From CAYSPS01 sp964432975 (GTDB lineage: Bacteria; Babelota; Babeliae; Babelales; UBA12409), in assembly GCA_964432975.1 (NCBI GenBank), contig CAYSPS010000005.1, positions 1 through 44,989 on the forward strand: 44,989 nt of DNA, read 5' to 3'. The notes under the pieces were generated by a model. The model ran no database searches. It worked only from the letters and a program-made list of their open reading frames with translations, and had not been told where the DNA came from. Made by a program: the position numbers and the translations under genes. This document shows positions 44,935 through 44,989 of the stretch, piece by piece (the stretch's first letter is position 1; each line of letters begins with the position of its first letter).

Positions 44935-44989
44935 TTTTTGTTTAAAAGTCAATCTGGTTCAGATCTTTCAAACTTTTGCGGAAGTCCTG

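Larger units (their letters stand above)
43827..44989 (-). mobile_element. IS4-type insertion sequence, complete
   Basis: The ends are imperfect inverted repeats: CAGGACCTACGCATAAGT at the left (from 43827) and, at the right, the complement of CAGGACTTCCGCAAAAGT, ending at 44989. The 1163-bp element carries one transposase gene. The right end coincides with the last base of the window, so no target duplication can be checked. Confidence 0.8.

Overview
The window looks like a contig or scaffold piece from an intracellular bacterium of the candidate phylum Dependentiae (TM6, class Babeliae). This is an inference. It rests on the mix of a core bacterial gene set, several secreted or outer-membrane proteins with no clear family, a small secreted ankyrin protein, and metabolic enzymes carrying signal peptides. 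I could not run a 16S comparison. Both ends fall in repeat-type sequence: the left end lies inside a 16S rRNA gene and the right end is the last base of an insertion sequence. Two 10-N runs (10085-10094 and 21747-21756) each interrupt a gene.

Layout, left half (1-26.8 kb). On the minus strand are the 5' part of 16S rRNA with two tandem promoters, a secreted peptidase-MA-like protein, uvrB, and a large secreted protein with Delta-60 repeats followed by 14 SdrD-type B domains. The last is cotranscribed with a gap-split outer-membrane protein. A plus-strand housekeeping block follows: rpsA, ndk, tdk, radA, and the anaerobic ribonucleotide reductase pair nrdD/nrdG. Next come a secreted ankyrin protein (-), rpe (+), murI (-), tRNA-Arg(TCT), a multi-TM GT-C-like protein, an NfeD-like protein split by a gap, a secreted kinase-like protein, and a small secreted Cys-Gly/Pro protein (-). 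A FUN14-like gene and a type IV pilus/secretion ATPase split by one in-frame TAG form a minus-strand operon. A family-4-type uracil-DNA glycosylase lacking most iron-sulfur cysteines closes this half.

Centre (26.8-27.3 kb). A gene-free stretch holds eight DnaA-box-like 9-mers in two oppositely oriented arrays with an 11-bp period, next to a very AT-rich tract. The plus strand goes from C-rich on the left to G-rich on the right across this point. I propose it as the chromosomal replication origin, located upstream of nusA rather than beside dnaA.

Layout, right half (27.3-45 kb). nusA, infB and a WecA/MraY-type phosphosugar transferase form a plus-strand operon. A PfkB-family kinase and lon lie on the minus strand. 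An accessory region follows: an exported protein with an internal repeat, a MoaA-like radical SAM protein with a signal peptide, an adenylate kinase with a signal peptide, a nucleotidyltransferase-like protein, oligoribonuclease (orn), two copies of a mosaic palindromic repeat, a decayed porin fragment, a HigB/HigA-type toxin-antitoxin pair, an intact porin-like protein, an AAA ATPase of the DUF4143 family, and a complete IS with terminal inverted repeats.

The genes mostly serve transcription, translation, DNA repair and nucleotide supply. The accessory genes point to the cell surface and to export. The most unusual points are the origin candidate, the exported adenylate kinase and radical SAM enzymes, the amber-split pilus ATPase, and the repeat families.
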